From: Streptomyces aquilus
Lineage (GTDB): Bacteria; Actinomycetota; Actinomycetes; Streptomycetales; Streptomycetaceae
Reading direction: 5' to 3'
NCBI RefSeq assembly: GCF_003955715.1
Contig: NZ_CP034463.1
Location: 7,812,001-7,876,000 of the forward strand
DNA: 64,000 nucleotides
Shown piece after piece: positions 26,028-34,567 of this stretch. The notes below the pieces were generated by a model that had not been told where the DNA came from, made no database searches, and was given only the letters and a program-made list of their open reading frames with translations. The translations under genes were made by a program, and so were the position numbers. Numbering within the stretch: the first letter of the stretch is position 1; the number at the start of each line of letters is the position of its first letter.

Positions 26028-26495
26028 TCACCCGGGGGGCGTCTTCAGAGCAACATTTGAGGTTGAGGCCGCTGGGCAGCCGGCCAGCGGCCGGCTGGTG
26101 ACGGTGCCGGTGTGGCCGGCGGTGTACGAGTAGCACTGGGCCCAGTCGGACGCGGCGACCTGCACCACGACGGTGGTGCCGGCCGCGGTGCGGGCGACGG
26201 AACGGGGGCTTCGGGGACGTAGTACGGCGGCGATCTCCTGGTCGGTCAGGGTGCCGTCGGCATCGGCCTTCTGGAGCCGGGCCCTGAGCCGCTCGGCGGC
26301 GGCGGTGACGGCGGCCCGGGCGTCGCGCTCCCGGTCCCGCCCGCTGTCCTGCACGGCCTGGAAGAACCAGACCAGCACGCCCGCGGCCACCAGCACGCCG
26401 ACCAGCACGGCCGCGCCGAGACAGCCGGCCGACCGGCCGAGGAACCCGGCCGGCCCGCTGTCGCGGCGCGGCGCATGCCGCGTGGGGGAGGTCAC
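26028..26495 (-). CDS. Single-pass membrane protein of unknown function, 155 aa
   Basis: A basic N-terminus is followed by one helix ([21 protein letters not shown]) and an extracytoplasmic part with a short charged coil ([19 protein letters not shown]). A domain follows with two cysteines ([19 protein letters not shown]) that could form a disulphide. GTG at 26495 begins four bases after the stop of the large SGNH protein, so it is probably co-transcribed with it. No family is recognised. Confidence 0.72.
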   Translation of the reverse strand: MTSPTRHAPRRDSGPAGFLGRSAGCLGAAVLVGVLVAAGVLVWFFQAVQDSGRDRERDARAAVTAAAERLRARLQKADADGTLTDQEIAAVLRPRSPRSVARTAAGTTVVVQVAASDWAQCYSYTAGHTGTVTSRPLAGCPAASTSNVALKTPPG

Positions 26496-26499
26496 GCGG

Positions 26500-29400
26500 T
26501 CATGCTCCCGTATAGCCGATGGAGGTCAAGGCGCTCTCGACCACGTGCTCGTATCCGGTGGTGCCCGCGTTGTTCGGATGGAAGGCCTCGCGGCTCAGGC
26601 AGGTCTGACCGATGCCCGAGGCGGCGATGCACACGGCGTGCGGGTCCCCTTCGTGGAAGTCCCCGTCGCCGTTGGGGCCGAGCACGATCTTGTTGATCCA
26701 CTCGTCGCTGTCGCAGCCGCCGTGGCCGACGAACGCCGAGACCGGATTGGCGTACGAGACGTCGTATCCGGCGGCGTGCAACTCGTCCACCTTGGCCTTC
26801 TGCGCGGTGTCCATGTAGTTGGCGAGGGTCGCCAGTGCGGCGGCCTCGTCGCCGTCGATGTACCAGGAGCCCGTGCACTTGACCGTGCGGCTGAGGATCT
26901 CCGGATAGCCGACGAGCAGGATCTTGGCGTTCGGCGCCTGCTGGGCGACGGCGGCCAGGGTGTTGCCGATGTCCTCCTTGGTCTGGTCGATCAACTTCTC
27001 GTACTTGCTGAGGAAGTCGCTGCCCGCGCAGTCCCCGAGGCCCGCGCAGTCCGTCACGGCGTTGACGAAGGCGCCGTAGTTGTTGCCGCCGATGGTGAGC
27101 GTCACCAGGGTCGTGTCCTTGGTGAGGACGCCCGAGTCCACTTGGGGGATCTCCCGGAACTCGCCGTCGCCGGCCGCGATGTCACCGCTCTGCCAGTAAC
27201 TGGTGTCGACGGACCCGTCGACCTGCCAGGTGTGGGCGCCGGAGCAGGCGACGAAGCCGAGTTCCGCGTCGGGACTGTAGTTGTCGGACAGCAGGGACAG
27301 GCTCGCGGACTCGCCCGGCAGGACGAGCTTGCGGGGCCAGGCGTTGGCGCTGCGCCGGCAGGCGTCCCAGTCGACGGTTCCGTGGTCCTGGTCGGTCGAC
27401 TTGTCGTAGGAGCCGGCGCCCTCGCCCGAGGAGTAGGAGTCGCCGAGCGCGGCCACGATGTGCCGCGGCTTGGCCGAGAGCCACTGGAAGCCGACGGCGT
27501 CCCAGGCCACGTCGTTGTCCGCCTGCCCCTCGGGGGTGTAGTTGGACAGCGTTACGCCCTGGAAATCGGAGCCGGCGGTGAAGTGGTAGATGCCCAGGCT
27601 CACCCACTGGTTGGCGTGGGCGACGGCGTTGATGATCCGGTTGTGGGTGGTGCCGTCGCCGAGGTGGATGGTGTAGACGGCCTGCTGGCTGCCGGAGCCG
27701 GTGTTGGGCAGATGCACCAGTACCCGGGTCCAGGAGGTGCGCTGGGTGTTGAGTCTCCAGGTGCCGGTGGCGGCCATCGCGCCGCTCGCGATGCCCGGGT
27801 CCGTGTCGGGATCGGACACGTTGGCCGTGGCGCCGTGGGCGTCGTCGCGGGCGTGGGCGTACCAGAAGTGGTCGCCGAAGCCACCGCCGATCTGGTGCAG
27901 GTCGCCCTTCGCCTCGTAGTGGCCCGCGGAGTCGGCGTTGAAACGGAAGCCGAAGGTCCCGGCGTTGGTCCAGCCCGACTTGGCGCAGTTGTCGGTGAAC
28001 GTCGGGACGCTGCTCGACACGTCGTCCACGACCGTGAAGCCCAGATCGGAGTTGTCGCACATGGTGCCGGCGCCGTTGTTGCCGTTGCCCAGTTCGGTCC
28101 GGAGCGTCTTGTACGTCAGGTACTCGTGACCGCAGCTGTTGGGGCAGTCGACCTTCCAGGTGGTCTGGTTGGCGTGGTACCAGTGCGGTGGATCGCAGGT
28201 CTCGCCGAGGTGGTCGACCTCGCAGCGCGGCGGGTTGGCCGGGTCGCAGTCGTTGACGAGCGGGGCGCAGAAGGTGTCGAGGTCCGGCTTGACCGAGGAG
28301 CGGTCGGCGTCGGTGCTCCACCAGGCGGCCGAGTAGCCCGCGGTGTTGCTGTTGTTGGCGGTGCCGTCATCGGCGTAGGCGCGCCCGGTGTCGATCGGCC
28401 AGGCGCCCCAGCCGAGCACCTTCTCCTCGTACGACCAGTCCTGCGGATGCCCGGCGTCGGCGTAGGTGTTGCCGTCCAGGAAGGCGTGCCGGTCCGGCGG
28501 GTAGAGCGGGTTGGAGGGGTTGTTCAGCCAGCCCAGGCCCCAGTAGCCGGACGGGTTGGCCGGGATGTAGTAGTTGAGACCGGAGTTGTAGTCCCACAGG
28601 GCGGCGAACCAGTTCTCCGGTGCCGCGGGGTCGTCGGTGTTGAGCTTGATCGCGCCCGGAGTGACGGCCGTGTCGTGCAGCTCGTTCCACTTCTTCTCGA
28701 GCGTCTGCGCGGCGATGGCGATGTTGGACGTGTAGTCCAGTGCGATCGCCCGCTGCTGCGCGGCCGGGAGCTCGTCCACGGCACCGGTCTTCATTCCGTC
28801 GGTCTGCTGGCCGATGCCGTAGCCGCAGTCGGTCTTGGACCAGTCGATCTGCCAGTGGTCCTCAGGGGTCGCCGGGTCGCTGGGATGGCCGTAGAAGCCG
28901 TTGGTGCTGGCCAGGGTGGAGCTGGTCTGGCCGGGCAGGGCGCCGCCCTCGGCCTGCCACAGGTTGGACTCCTGGGCCAGTACGCCGAGGAGCACCTGAG
29001 CGGGGATGCGTCCGCCGCTGGTGCCGGTCAGCCCCGGCAGCGGGAACATGCCCTGCGGGTTCACCGTGCCCAGTCCGTCGGCCGTACGCCACCCGCCCTG
29101 GCGGACGTAGGTGCTGGTGAGGTCGGACCGGATGGCCATGTCGGCGGCCCACTCGACCTGGTTGGGGGTGGGCTGGTACGCCTGCTGCGCCGGGTCGTTG
29201 CGCGGCTGCGAACAGGTGCGGTCGTCGTCGATCGTGCTCGTGGGGCTGCCGGCCACCGCGGCCGACATCGTGGCCGCGGACCTCGACGGGGTGCCGGAGC
29301 CGGTCAGGGCCGGTGACGCCTGCCCGCCCGCGGCCTTGGCGCCGGTGGCGGCCGCACTCACGGTGAAGGAGATCTTCTTCCCGGTCGCGGGCACCTCGGT

Positions 29401-30528
29401 CTTGATCTTCAGTGGCGCCGCGGTGTTCCAGGCGGTCGCCGCGAGCGGGTCGCTGACGTGGCTGCGCAGGCTCGCGGACACGGCCTGGTCCACGGCGAGC
29501 GCGCCGGTCGAGGACACCTCTGCGTCCGCCGCGACCTTCAACTGCCGCACGGGCGAGGGAAGGTGTGTCACGGAGGTGGGTTTGCCGGTGAGGAAGACGC
29601 GGCCGGAGGTGCCGGCCGCCAGGCCCAGCGCGCCCGACCGGCCCCGGGCGAAGGTGGTGGTCCGGCCGGCCGCGGTGCGACGGGCGCGGGCCTTGCCGTC
29701 CTTCTGGTCCAGGAAGTCGACGCCTCCCTCGGCGTCGACGTGCAGCCCGAAGGCGGGTCCGGTGGTGGTGGCGAGCTCGGTGGTGTGGTTCTTCCGGTCG
29801 AAGCCGATCAGCCGGCCCGCCGCCGCGCCGACGATGCCGTCGGGTGTGGGGACCGCCGAGGTGACCTGGACGTTCTCGGTCTGCCTGCGGACGACGGCAC
29901 CGGTGGCGGTGTTCACCGTCAACAGCCGTGTCTGGTTGCGCTGTTCGTCGCCCAGCTGGGTGAGCACGGCCGTCTCGCCGGTGCCGCAGCCCGGGTTGAA
30001 GTACCCGAGGGTGACCGTGTCGGCGAGCTTGGTGACCTTGCCGCTGGTCAGGTCGACGACGGCGGCGAAGCCGCCGCGCTCCATCAGCTCGGGGCTGTTG
30101 GTGAAGTCCCGGGGCGCGTAGACGACCACGGCCCGCTTGCCGGACCCGGTCACGCAGGCGTTCCCGATCCACAGGTCGGTGCCGAAGCCGGGCTCCGAGA
30201 GCGTGGCGACGGTCCGCCACTGGTAGGCCTTGCCGCTGTCGGCGGCCAGCACCCGCAGGGCGGAACCGTCACCGGCGACGGTCACCGCGCGGTCGGCGGA
30301 CTTCCGCCAGCCGCTGGGCAGCTGCGTGTCCGGGGAGAGCACCTTCGGCGACCTGTCCTGGGCGGGCGCCTTGGGAGCGGGGTCGCCCGTGCCCGAGGAC
30401 GCGGCGGCGGACGAGGGTGACCGGGAGGGTGGTGAGGCGAAGGCGGGGCCGGTCTGGGTCAGACCGGTGACCACCAGGGAAGTGGCGAGTAGGGCGATGG
30501 ACGCACGTGCTCTGTGTCTCAGCCTCAA
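26500..30528 (-). CDS. Large secreted protein with transglycosylase-like and C-terminal SGNH hydrolase domains
   Basis: Exported protein of 1342 aa. The signal peptide (SIALLATSLVVTGL, cleavage after AFA near residue 31) fixes the start at TTG 30528, which has GGAGG just upstream. Residues 60-330 look like a repeat-rich beta-propeller. Residues 450-720 resemble a lytic-transglycosylase/lysozyme fold, with LAQESNLWQ (Glu520) and CGYGIGQQT. Residues 800-1020 look like a golvesin/carbohydrate-binding module. Residues 1021-1342 are an SGNH hydrolase with GDSYSSGEG (Ser1031), TIGGNN (1146-1150) and REAFHPN (His1317). The combination suggests action on cell wall or surface polymers. The N-terminal domain calls are by pattern only. 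Confidence 0.85.
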   Translation of the reverse strand: MRLRHRARASIALLATSLVVTGLTQTGPAFASPPSRSPSSAAASSGTGDPAPKAPAQDRSPKVLSPDTQLPSGWRKSADRAVTVAGDGSALRVLAADSGKAYQWRTVATLSEPGFGTDLWIGNACVTGSGKRAVVVYAPRDFTNSPELMERGGFAAVVDLTSGKVTKLADTVTLGYFNPGCGTGETAVLTQLGDEQRNQTRLLTVNTATGAVVRRQTENVQVTSAVPTPDGIVGAAAGRLIGFDRKNHTTELATTTGPAFGLHVDAEGGVDFLDQKDGKARARRTAAGRTTTFARGRSGALGLAAGTSGRVFLTGKPTSVTHLPSPVRQLKVAADAEVSSTGALAVDQAVSASLRSHVSDPLAATAWNTAAPLKIKTEVPATGKKISFTVSAAATGAKAAGGQASPALTGSGTPSRSAATMSAAVAGSPTSTIDDDRTCSQPRNDPAQQAYQPTPNQVEWAADMAIRSDLTSTYVRQGGWRTADGLGTVNPQGMFPLPGLTGTSGGRIPAQVLLGVLAQESNLWQAEGGALPGQTSSTLASTNGFYGHPSDPATPEDHWQIDWSKTDCGYGIGQQTDGMKTGAVDELPAAQQRAIALDYTSNIAIAAQTLEKKWNELHDTAVTPGAIKLNTDDPAAPENWFAALWDYNSGLNYYIPANPSGYWGLGWLNNPSNPLYPPDRHAFLDGNTYADAGHPQDWSYEEKVLGWGAWPIDTGRAYADDGTANNSNTAGYSAAWWSTDADRSSVKPDLDTFCAPLVNDCDPANPPRCEVDHLGETCDPPHWYHANQTTWKVDCPNSCGHEYLTYKTLRTELGNGNNGAGTMCDNSDLGFTVVDDVSSSVPTFTDNCAKSGWTNAGTFGFRFNADSAGHYEAKGDLHQIGGGFGDHFWYAHARDDAHGATANVSDPDTDPGIASGAMAATGTWRLNTQRTSWTRVLVHLPNTGSGSQQAVYTIHLGDGTTHNRIINAVAHANQWVSLGIYHFTAGSDFQGVTLSNYTPEGQADNDVAWDAVGFQWLSAKPRHIVAALGDSYSSGEGAGSYDKSTDQDHGTVDWDACRRSANAWPRKLVLPGESASLSLLSDNYSPDAELGFVACSGAHTWQVDGSVDTSYWQSGDIAAGDGEFREIPQVDSGVLTKDTTLVTLTIGGNNYGAFVNAVTDCAGLGDCAGSDFLSKYEKLIDQTKEDIGNTLAAVAQQAPNAKILLVGYPEILSRTVKCTGSWYIDGDEAAALATLANYMDTAQKAKVDELHAAGYDVSYANPVSAFVGHGGCDSDEWINKIVLGPNGDGDFHEGDPHAVCIAASGIGQTCLSREAFHPNNAGTTGYEHVVESALTSIGYTGA

Positions 30529-30938
30529 GGGTCCTCCAGGGTCCCGATGGGCAGGTGTGACCGACGGTGGGAGCAGAGGTGAGGGTGGGAGGCAGGCCAC
30601 GCGTGCCGCCTCATCCCCGTTACGGGAGAAGGGAATTCCCGCAAGTGAAGCCGACACAAAGTACGTGCCGTGGCCCCGGGAAGGGAAGAGCTCATGACCA
30701 TGAAACTCTTCGGCGATGTGGGGTTCTGTCGGAAACCATCGGTCCTGCCGCTGGTCAACGCGTGGGAAGTGACCGCGAATCACAAGGCATTTGGTGGCCA
30801 GGAGATTCAAGTGCGGGAAGTTGCTTGGCGGTTTCTTTGGTGATCCTTGGTTGTTCCTGTTCGGCCCCGGAGAGAATCCTGTAACTCGCCGATCACCGCG
30901 CGGAGTTTGCCTGCCTTCCTCACTGCAAAGGACGGGTC
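30529..30938. other. 410-bp divergent intergenic region
   Basis: Separates the large secreted protein (-) from the I36-like secreted protein (+), so it should hold both promoters. A 10-bp palindrome GGGAATTCCC lies near 30631-30640. The stretch 30700-30860 is less GC-rich than its surroundings. Open frames here have poor codon use, and I see no gene. Confidence 0.5.
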
Positions 30939-31472
30939 ATGGTCCATGCTCTTCCCGTGTTCCGGAACATCAACAGACGGGCGGCGGCCATCGGCCTCGC
31001 CGTCGTCACCTGTGCCGGTGTCACCACGTTCGCCACCGGGAGCCAGGCGCACGCGGTCACCGTCATCTACTCCTCCTCGCCCTGCATCTCCAGGGACTCC
31101 AGGGGCTTCGACCCCGACTGCGAGGCGGACCTCTTCATCAACTACAACTCGTCGCCCCAAAGCGGTGTCCTGCCGGCGCCCGGTGCGATCGCCGACATGT
31201 ACGGGGACATCTACGACTTCTCGGCAGGCCTGGACGGCAACGGGCAGTACGTCTTCGTCTTCAGCACCGCCGGCAGCCGGCCCGGTGCCGGACAGCAGAT
31301 CAAGAACAACGCGGCCTCCGCGGATCCCTGCGGTGTGAACAGCTACCGCATCTACTACAACTCCGGATACTCCGGCCACTCCCAGTACTTCGGCTCCGAC
31401 CGGTACTGCGACGGGGACTTCAACTTCGACTCCACGCTGAAGAACGAGGACGCCTCGGAGCACTGGTCCTGA
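30939..31472 (+). CDS. Small secreted protein, peptidase-inhibitor I36-like
   Basis: Exported protein of 177 aa. The signal peptide runs to about residue 39 (cleavage after SQAHA). The mature part has four cysteines and the blocks QQIKNNAASA, YRIYYNSGYSG and KNEDASEHW, which match the layout of Streptomyces I36-type proteinase inhibitors. That family includes the metalloproteinase inhibitor SMI. Inhibition has not been shown for most members. ATG at 30939 follows AAAGGACGGGTC. It is divergent from the large secreted hydrolase and upstream of the lipoprotein/exporter genes. Confidence 0.65.
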   Translation: MVHALPVFRNINRRAAAIGLAVVTCAGVTTFATGSQAHAVTVIYSSSPCISRDSRGFDPDCEADLFINYNSSPQSGVLPAPGAIADMYGDIYDFSAGLDGNGQYVFVFSTAGSRPGAGQQIKNNAASADPCGVNSYRIYYNSGYSGHSQYFGSDRYCDGDFNFDSTLKNEDASEHWS

Positions 31473-31516
31473 AGACCCGTCATGGTCAGTGACTCGGTTG
31501 TCCACAAGGAGAGTTG

Positions 31517-32461
31517 ATGCGTCGTCGGAGAGCTGTGAGCCCCGTGGTCGCCGTCGCGGCGGCGCTGCTCGCCCTGACCGGATGCTCCCCGGGCGGCGGG
31601 ACCGGCACGCCCCGGGCAGGGGGTGCCACTCCCTCCGGGACCGGCGCCCCCGCCTGGCCCGCCGCGGTGCCCGCGTCGGGCCTCGCCAAGGGCCTGGTCC
31701 TGCCCATGGAGGCCTACATGGAGCCGTACGCGGACACCGTGGTCATCGACCGGGCCGTCGACCGGCTCACCACCCAGTGCATGAAGCGGTACGGCTACGC
31801 CTACACCCCTCCGGCCCGCGGTATGACGCCACCGCCCAGCAGCGACGACTCCAACATGCCGCGCCGCTACGGCATCACCGACGAGGACCTGGCCGCCAGG
31901 TTCGGCTACTTCCTCGGCGATCTCAACCAGACCCCGCCGCCGGCGCCGAAACTCACCCCCGCGGAGACGGCCGTGCTCACCGGCCGACTCGCCATCGCAC
32001 GGGGCGCCAAGAAGGCCCCCGCGCGGATCGGCGGCAGGAGCATCCCCCAGGACGGATGCCTCGGCGAGGCGACCCGGAGGATCGGGCCGCGCATCGACGA
32101 GAGTCTGCCCAGCAAACTGGACTACGAGAGTCTGCGCCGCTCGCAGAGCGATCCCCGTGTGCTGGCCGTCATCGGCGCCTGGTCGCGGTGCATGAAGGCC
32201 AAGGGCTACACCGTGGACAGCCCGCTGAACGCCGCGAACCTCACCCCCGACACCCACGACGGGCAGACCGGGCAGGCGGACATCACCACGGCCCTGACCG
32301 ACATCAAGTGCAAGCGGCAGACGGGCCTGGTGAAGACCTGGTTCACCGTGGAGTCCGCCATCCAGCGCGGACAGATCGAACAGCACCAGCTGGCCCTGAC
32401 CCAGGTCAGGCAAAGGATCACCGCCGAGGTCAAGGCGGCGACCGGCGTACTGGGCCGCTGA
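31517..32461 (+). CDS. Lipoprotein with repeated CMKxxGY motif, function unknown
   Basis: Surface lipoprotein of 314 aa; the lipobox LALTGC gives Cys23. The mature part contains two related motifs, QCMKRYGYAYTPP and RCMKAKGYTVDSP, plus further cysteines (DGCLGEA, IKCKRQTGL), so two disulphides are likely. ATG at 31517 has AAGGAG five bases upstream; a TTG three bases earlier is too close to it. It is followed 70 bp later by the peptidoglycan-binding adaptor and ABC exporter, and probably works with them. No database family is recognised by name. Confidence 0.78.
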   Translation: MRRRRAVSPVVAVAAALLALTGCSPGGGTGTPRAGGATPSGTGAPAWPAAVPASGLAKGLVLPMEAYMEPYADTVVIDRAVDRLTTQCMKRYGYAYTPPARGMTPPPSSDDSNMPRRYGITDEDLAARFGYFLGDLNQTPPPAPKLTPAETAVLTGRLAIARGAKKAPARIGGRSIPQDGCLGEATRRIGPRIDESLPSKLDYESLRRSQSDPRVLAVIGAWSRCMKAKGYTVDSPLNAANLTPDTHDGQTGQADITTALTDIKCKRQTGLVKTWFTVESAIQRGQIEQHQLALTQVRQRITAEVKAATGVLGR

Positions 32462-32531
32462 CCCGCGACACGACGGCGCAGCCGCGCCCGACGGCGCCGA
32501 CTCACCTTCACCGAAAGGGACGCAAGACTCC

Positions 32532-33809
32532 ATGGGATCGCGTACGGCCCGGCGGCGGCGCGCCGTCGTGGGCGTGGCCGCACTGGCCGGGCTGCTGTCG
32601 GTCGGCGGGCTGGCGGGATCAGGACTGGTGCGGTCGCCCTCGCAGGCCGCCGCGGACACCCGCCCGCCGGCGCCGAGCGTGATCACCGCGCCGGTGACGC
32701 GGCAGGTCCTGCGCTCCACCGTCGTGCTGCGGGGCACCTTCGCCGACGGCCGGACCGTGTCCGCCCAGCCGTCCTCGGTGGCCGAGACCGAAACTCCGTC
32801 CAGGCCCGCGCAGTTGATGGTCACCGGCGTGTTCACCCGGGCGGGCCGCTCCGTCCGGGCCGCCCGGGCGCTGGTGGAGTACTCGGGGCGGCCGGTGTTC
32901 GCGCTGCCGGGAGCCGTTCCGGCGTACCGGGACCTGGTCCACGGCGAACAGGGCGGCGATGTCGAGCAGTTGCAGAAGGCACTGGTCGCGCAGGGCTACG
33001 GCACCGGCGGCGACACCGCGGGTGTCTTCGGACCCGGCACCGAGCATGCGGTGCGCGAGCTGTACCGGCACCTCGGCTACCCCGTCCCCGTGACCCGTGA
33101 CGCGAGCCCTCCCTCCGCCTCGGACGGCAAGGCCGCCACCGGAGCGGACGCGTCGGCCTCCCCGACGCCCCCACCCCAGGAGGCGCCCTCCTCCACCGCG
33201 CACGCCATGGTGCCCGCGTCGGAGGTGATCTTCGTACCGTCACTGCCCGCACGGGTGGTGTCCGTTCCGGTCCAGGTCGGCGACCCGGTCAAGGGTCCGG
33301 TGATCACACTCGCCCGCGGCGGCCTGACGCTCACCGGGCAACTGGACCCGGCCCAGGCCGGCCTCGTCACCCCGGGGATGAAGGTCTCCGTGCTCTCGGA
33401 GGCCACCGGTGCCCAGGCGCGCGCCACCGTGGAGTCGGTGGGCGCCCTCGTCACCCCGGGCGACGGCAAGGCAGGTACGTCGGACTCCGGCACGGTGGCG
33501 ACCACGGGCGGCGGAGCCTACCGGCCGCTGGCCGTCAAGCCGGACAAGGCGTGGAACACGGCCTTCGCCGGCCAGGACGTACGCATCACGGTCACCGCCG
33601 CGTCGACCGCGAAGCCGGTGCTGGCGGTGCCCGAGGCCGCGATCACGGCCGGTGCCGACACCCACACCTCGGTCACCGTGGTCACCACCGCCGGAGAACG
33701 GCGGACCGTACGGGTGGCGACCGGGGCGTCCGCGGACGGCATGGTGCAGGTCACCCCGGAAAACGGCGCCCACCTGCAAGCCGGCGACCGGGTCGTGGTC
33801 GGGAAATGA
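32532..33809 (+). CDS. Membrane-fusion/adaptor protein with peptidoglycan-binding domain
   Basis: Protein of 425 aa with an N-terminal signal/anchor (VGVAALAGLLSVGGLAGS). Residues about 135-185 form a PG_binding_1 helix bundle (GGDVEQLQKALVAQGYG, GVFGPGTEHAVRELYRHLG). The C-terminal half (from about 225) has the beta-barrel pattern of MacA/HlyD-type adaptors (VVSVPVQVGDPVKG, VPEAAITAG). The stop overlaps the ATPase start by 4 bp (ATGA). In a monoderm this would tie a MacB-like transporter to the wall. Confidence 0.88.
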   Translation: MGSRTARRRRAVVGVAALAGLLSVGGLAGSGLVRSPSQAAADTRPPAPSVITAPVTRQVLRSTVVLRGTFADGRTVSAQPSSVAETETPSRPAQLMVTGVFTRAGRSVRAARALVEYSGRPVFALPGAVPAYRDLVHGEQGGDVEQLQKALVAQGYGTGGDTAGVFGPGTEHAVRELYRHLGYPVPVTRDASPPSASDGKAATGADASASPTPPPQEAPSSTAHAMVPASEVIFVPSLPARVVSVPVQVGDPVKGPVITLARGGLTLTGQLDPAQAGLVTPGMKVSVLSEATGAQARATVESVGALVTPGDGKAGTSDSGTVATTGGGAYRPLAVKPDKAWNTAFAGQDVRITVTAASTAKPVLAVPEAAITAGADTHTSVTVVTTAGERRTVRVATGASADGMVQVTPENGAHLQAGDRVVVGK

Positions 33810-34567
33810 TCACAGCCCCCGAGGAGCGGACCCGCACCGCCCCGGAACCTCCCGCGGTGCTGCGGCTCGACGGCTGCTCGAAGACGTACCCCGGCTCCCC
33901 TCCCGTGCAGGCCCTGCACCCGGCCGACCTGACCGTGCGGGCCGGCGACTACCTCACCGTGGTCGGGCCGTCCGGCTCGGGGAAGTCCACGCTGCTGAAT
34001 CTGCTCGGACTGCTGGACCGCCCCACCTCGGGCACCCTCACCTTCGCCGGGGTGGACGTGGCGGGGCTGCCCGAGCGGGCGCGCACGGCGCTGCGCGGAC
34101 GCCGTATCGGCTTCGTCTTCCAGGAGTTCCATCTGCTGCCGTACCGCAGCGCGCTGGAGAACGTGGCACTCGCGCGGCTCTACGTCACCGACCGTGCCGC
34201 CGATCGCGTCCGCGCCGCCACCGACGCCCTGGAACGCGTCGGCCTCGGCCATCGCCTGGACGCCTCGCCCACCACTCTGTCCGGCGGTGAGCGGCAGCGG
34301 GTCGCCATCGCCCGCGCCCTGGTCAACGAGCCCGACCTGCTGTTGTGCGACGAGCCGACCGGCAACCTCGACTCCGTGACCGCCGCCACCGTGATGGACC
34401 TGCTGGGCGACCTCAACGAGGCGGGTGTCACCGTCATCGTCATCACGCACGATCCGGCGGTGGCCGCCCGCGCCCACCGCCGGATCACCATCCTCGACGG
34501 CCGCCTGTCGGCCCGCGACGCATCCGGCGTGCGCCCCCTCGGCGCGGAGAGGACCGGGACCGCGTGA
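33806..34567 (+). CDS. ABC transporter ATP-binding protein, MacB/LolD type
   Basis: ATPase of 253 aa. Walker A is GPSGSGKST, the Q-loop lies in FVFQEFHLLPYRSALENV, the signature is LSGGERQRVAIARAL, Walker B is LLLCDEPTGNLDS, and the H-loop is VIVITHD. The DEPTGNLDS form is typical of the MacB/LolD/FtsE branch, which uses ATP to drive mechanotransmission rather than import. ATG at 33806 overlaps the adaptor stop, and the stop overlaps the permease start (GTGA). Confidence 0.95.
   Translation: MITAPEERTRTAPEPPAVLRLDGCSKTYPGSPPVQALHPADLTVRAGDYLTVVGPSGSGKSTLLNLLGLLDRPTSGTLTFAGVDVAGLPERARTALRGRRIGFVFQEFHLLPYRSALENVALARLYVTDRAADRVRAATDALERVGLGHRLDASPTTLSGGERQRVAIARALVNEPDLLLCDEPTGNLDSVTAATVMDLLGDLNEAGVTVIVITHDPAVAARAHRRITILDGRLSARDASGVRPLGAERTGTA

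Noticed and set aside
26173..29316. Plus-strand open frame of more than 1000 codons
   Set aside because: Antisense to the large SGNH protein. The translation is Gly/Val-rich without motifs, while the minus strand has a signal peptide and active-site blocks.
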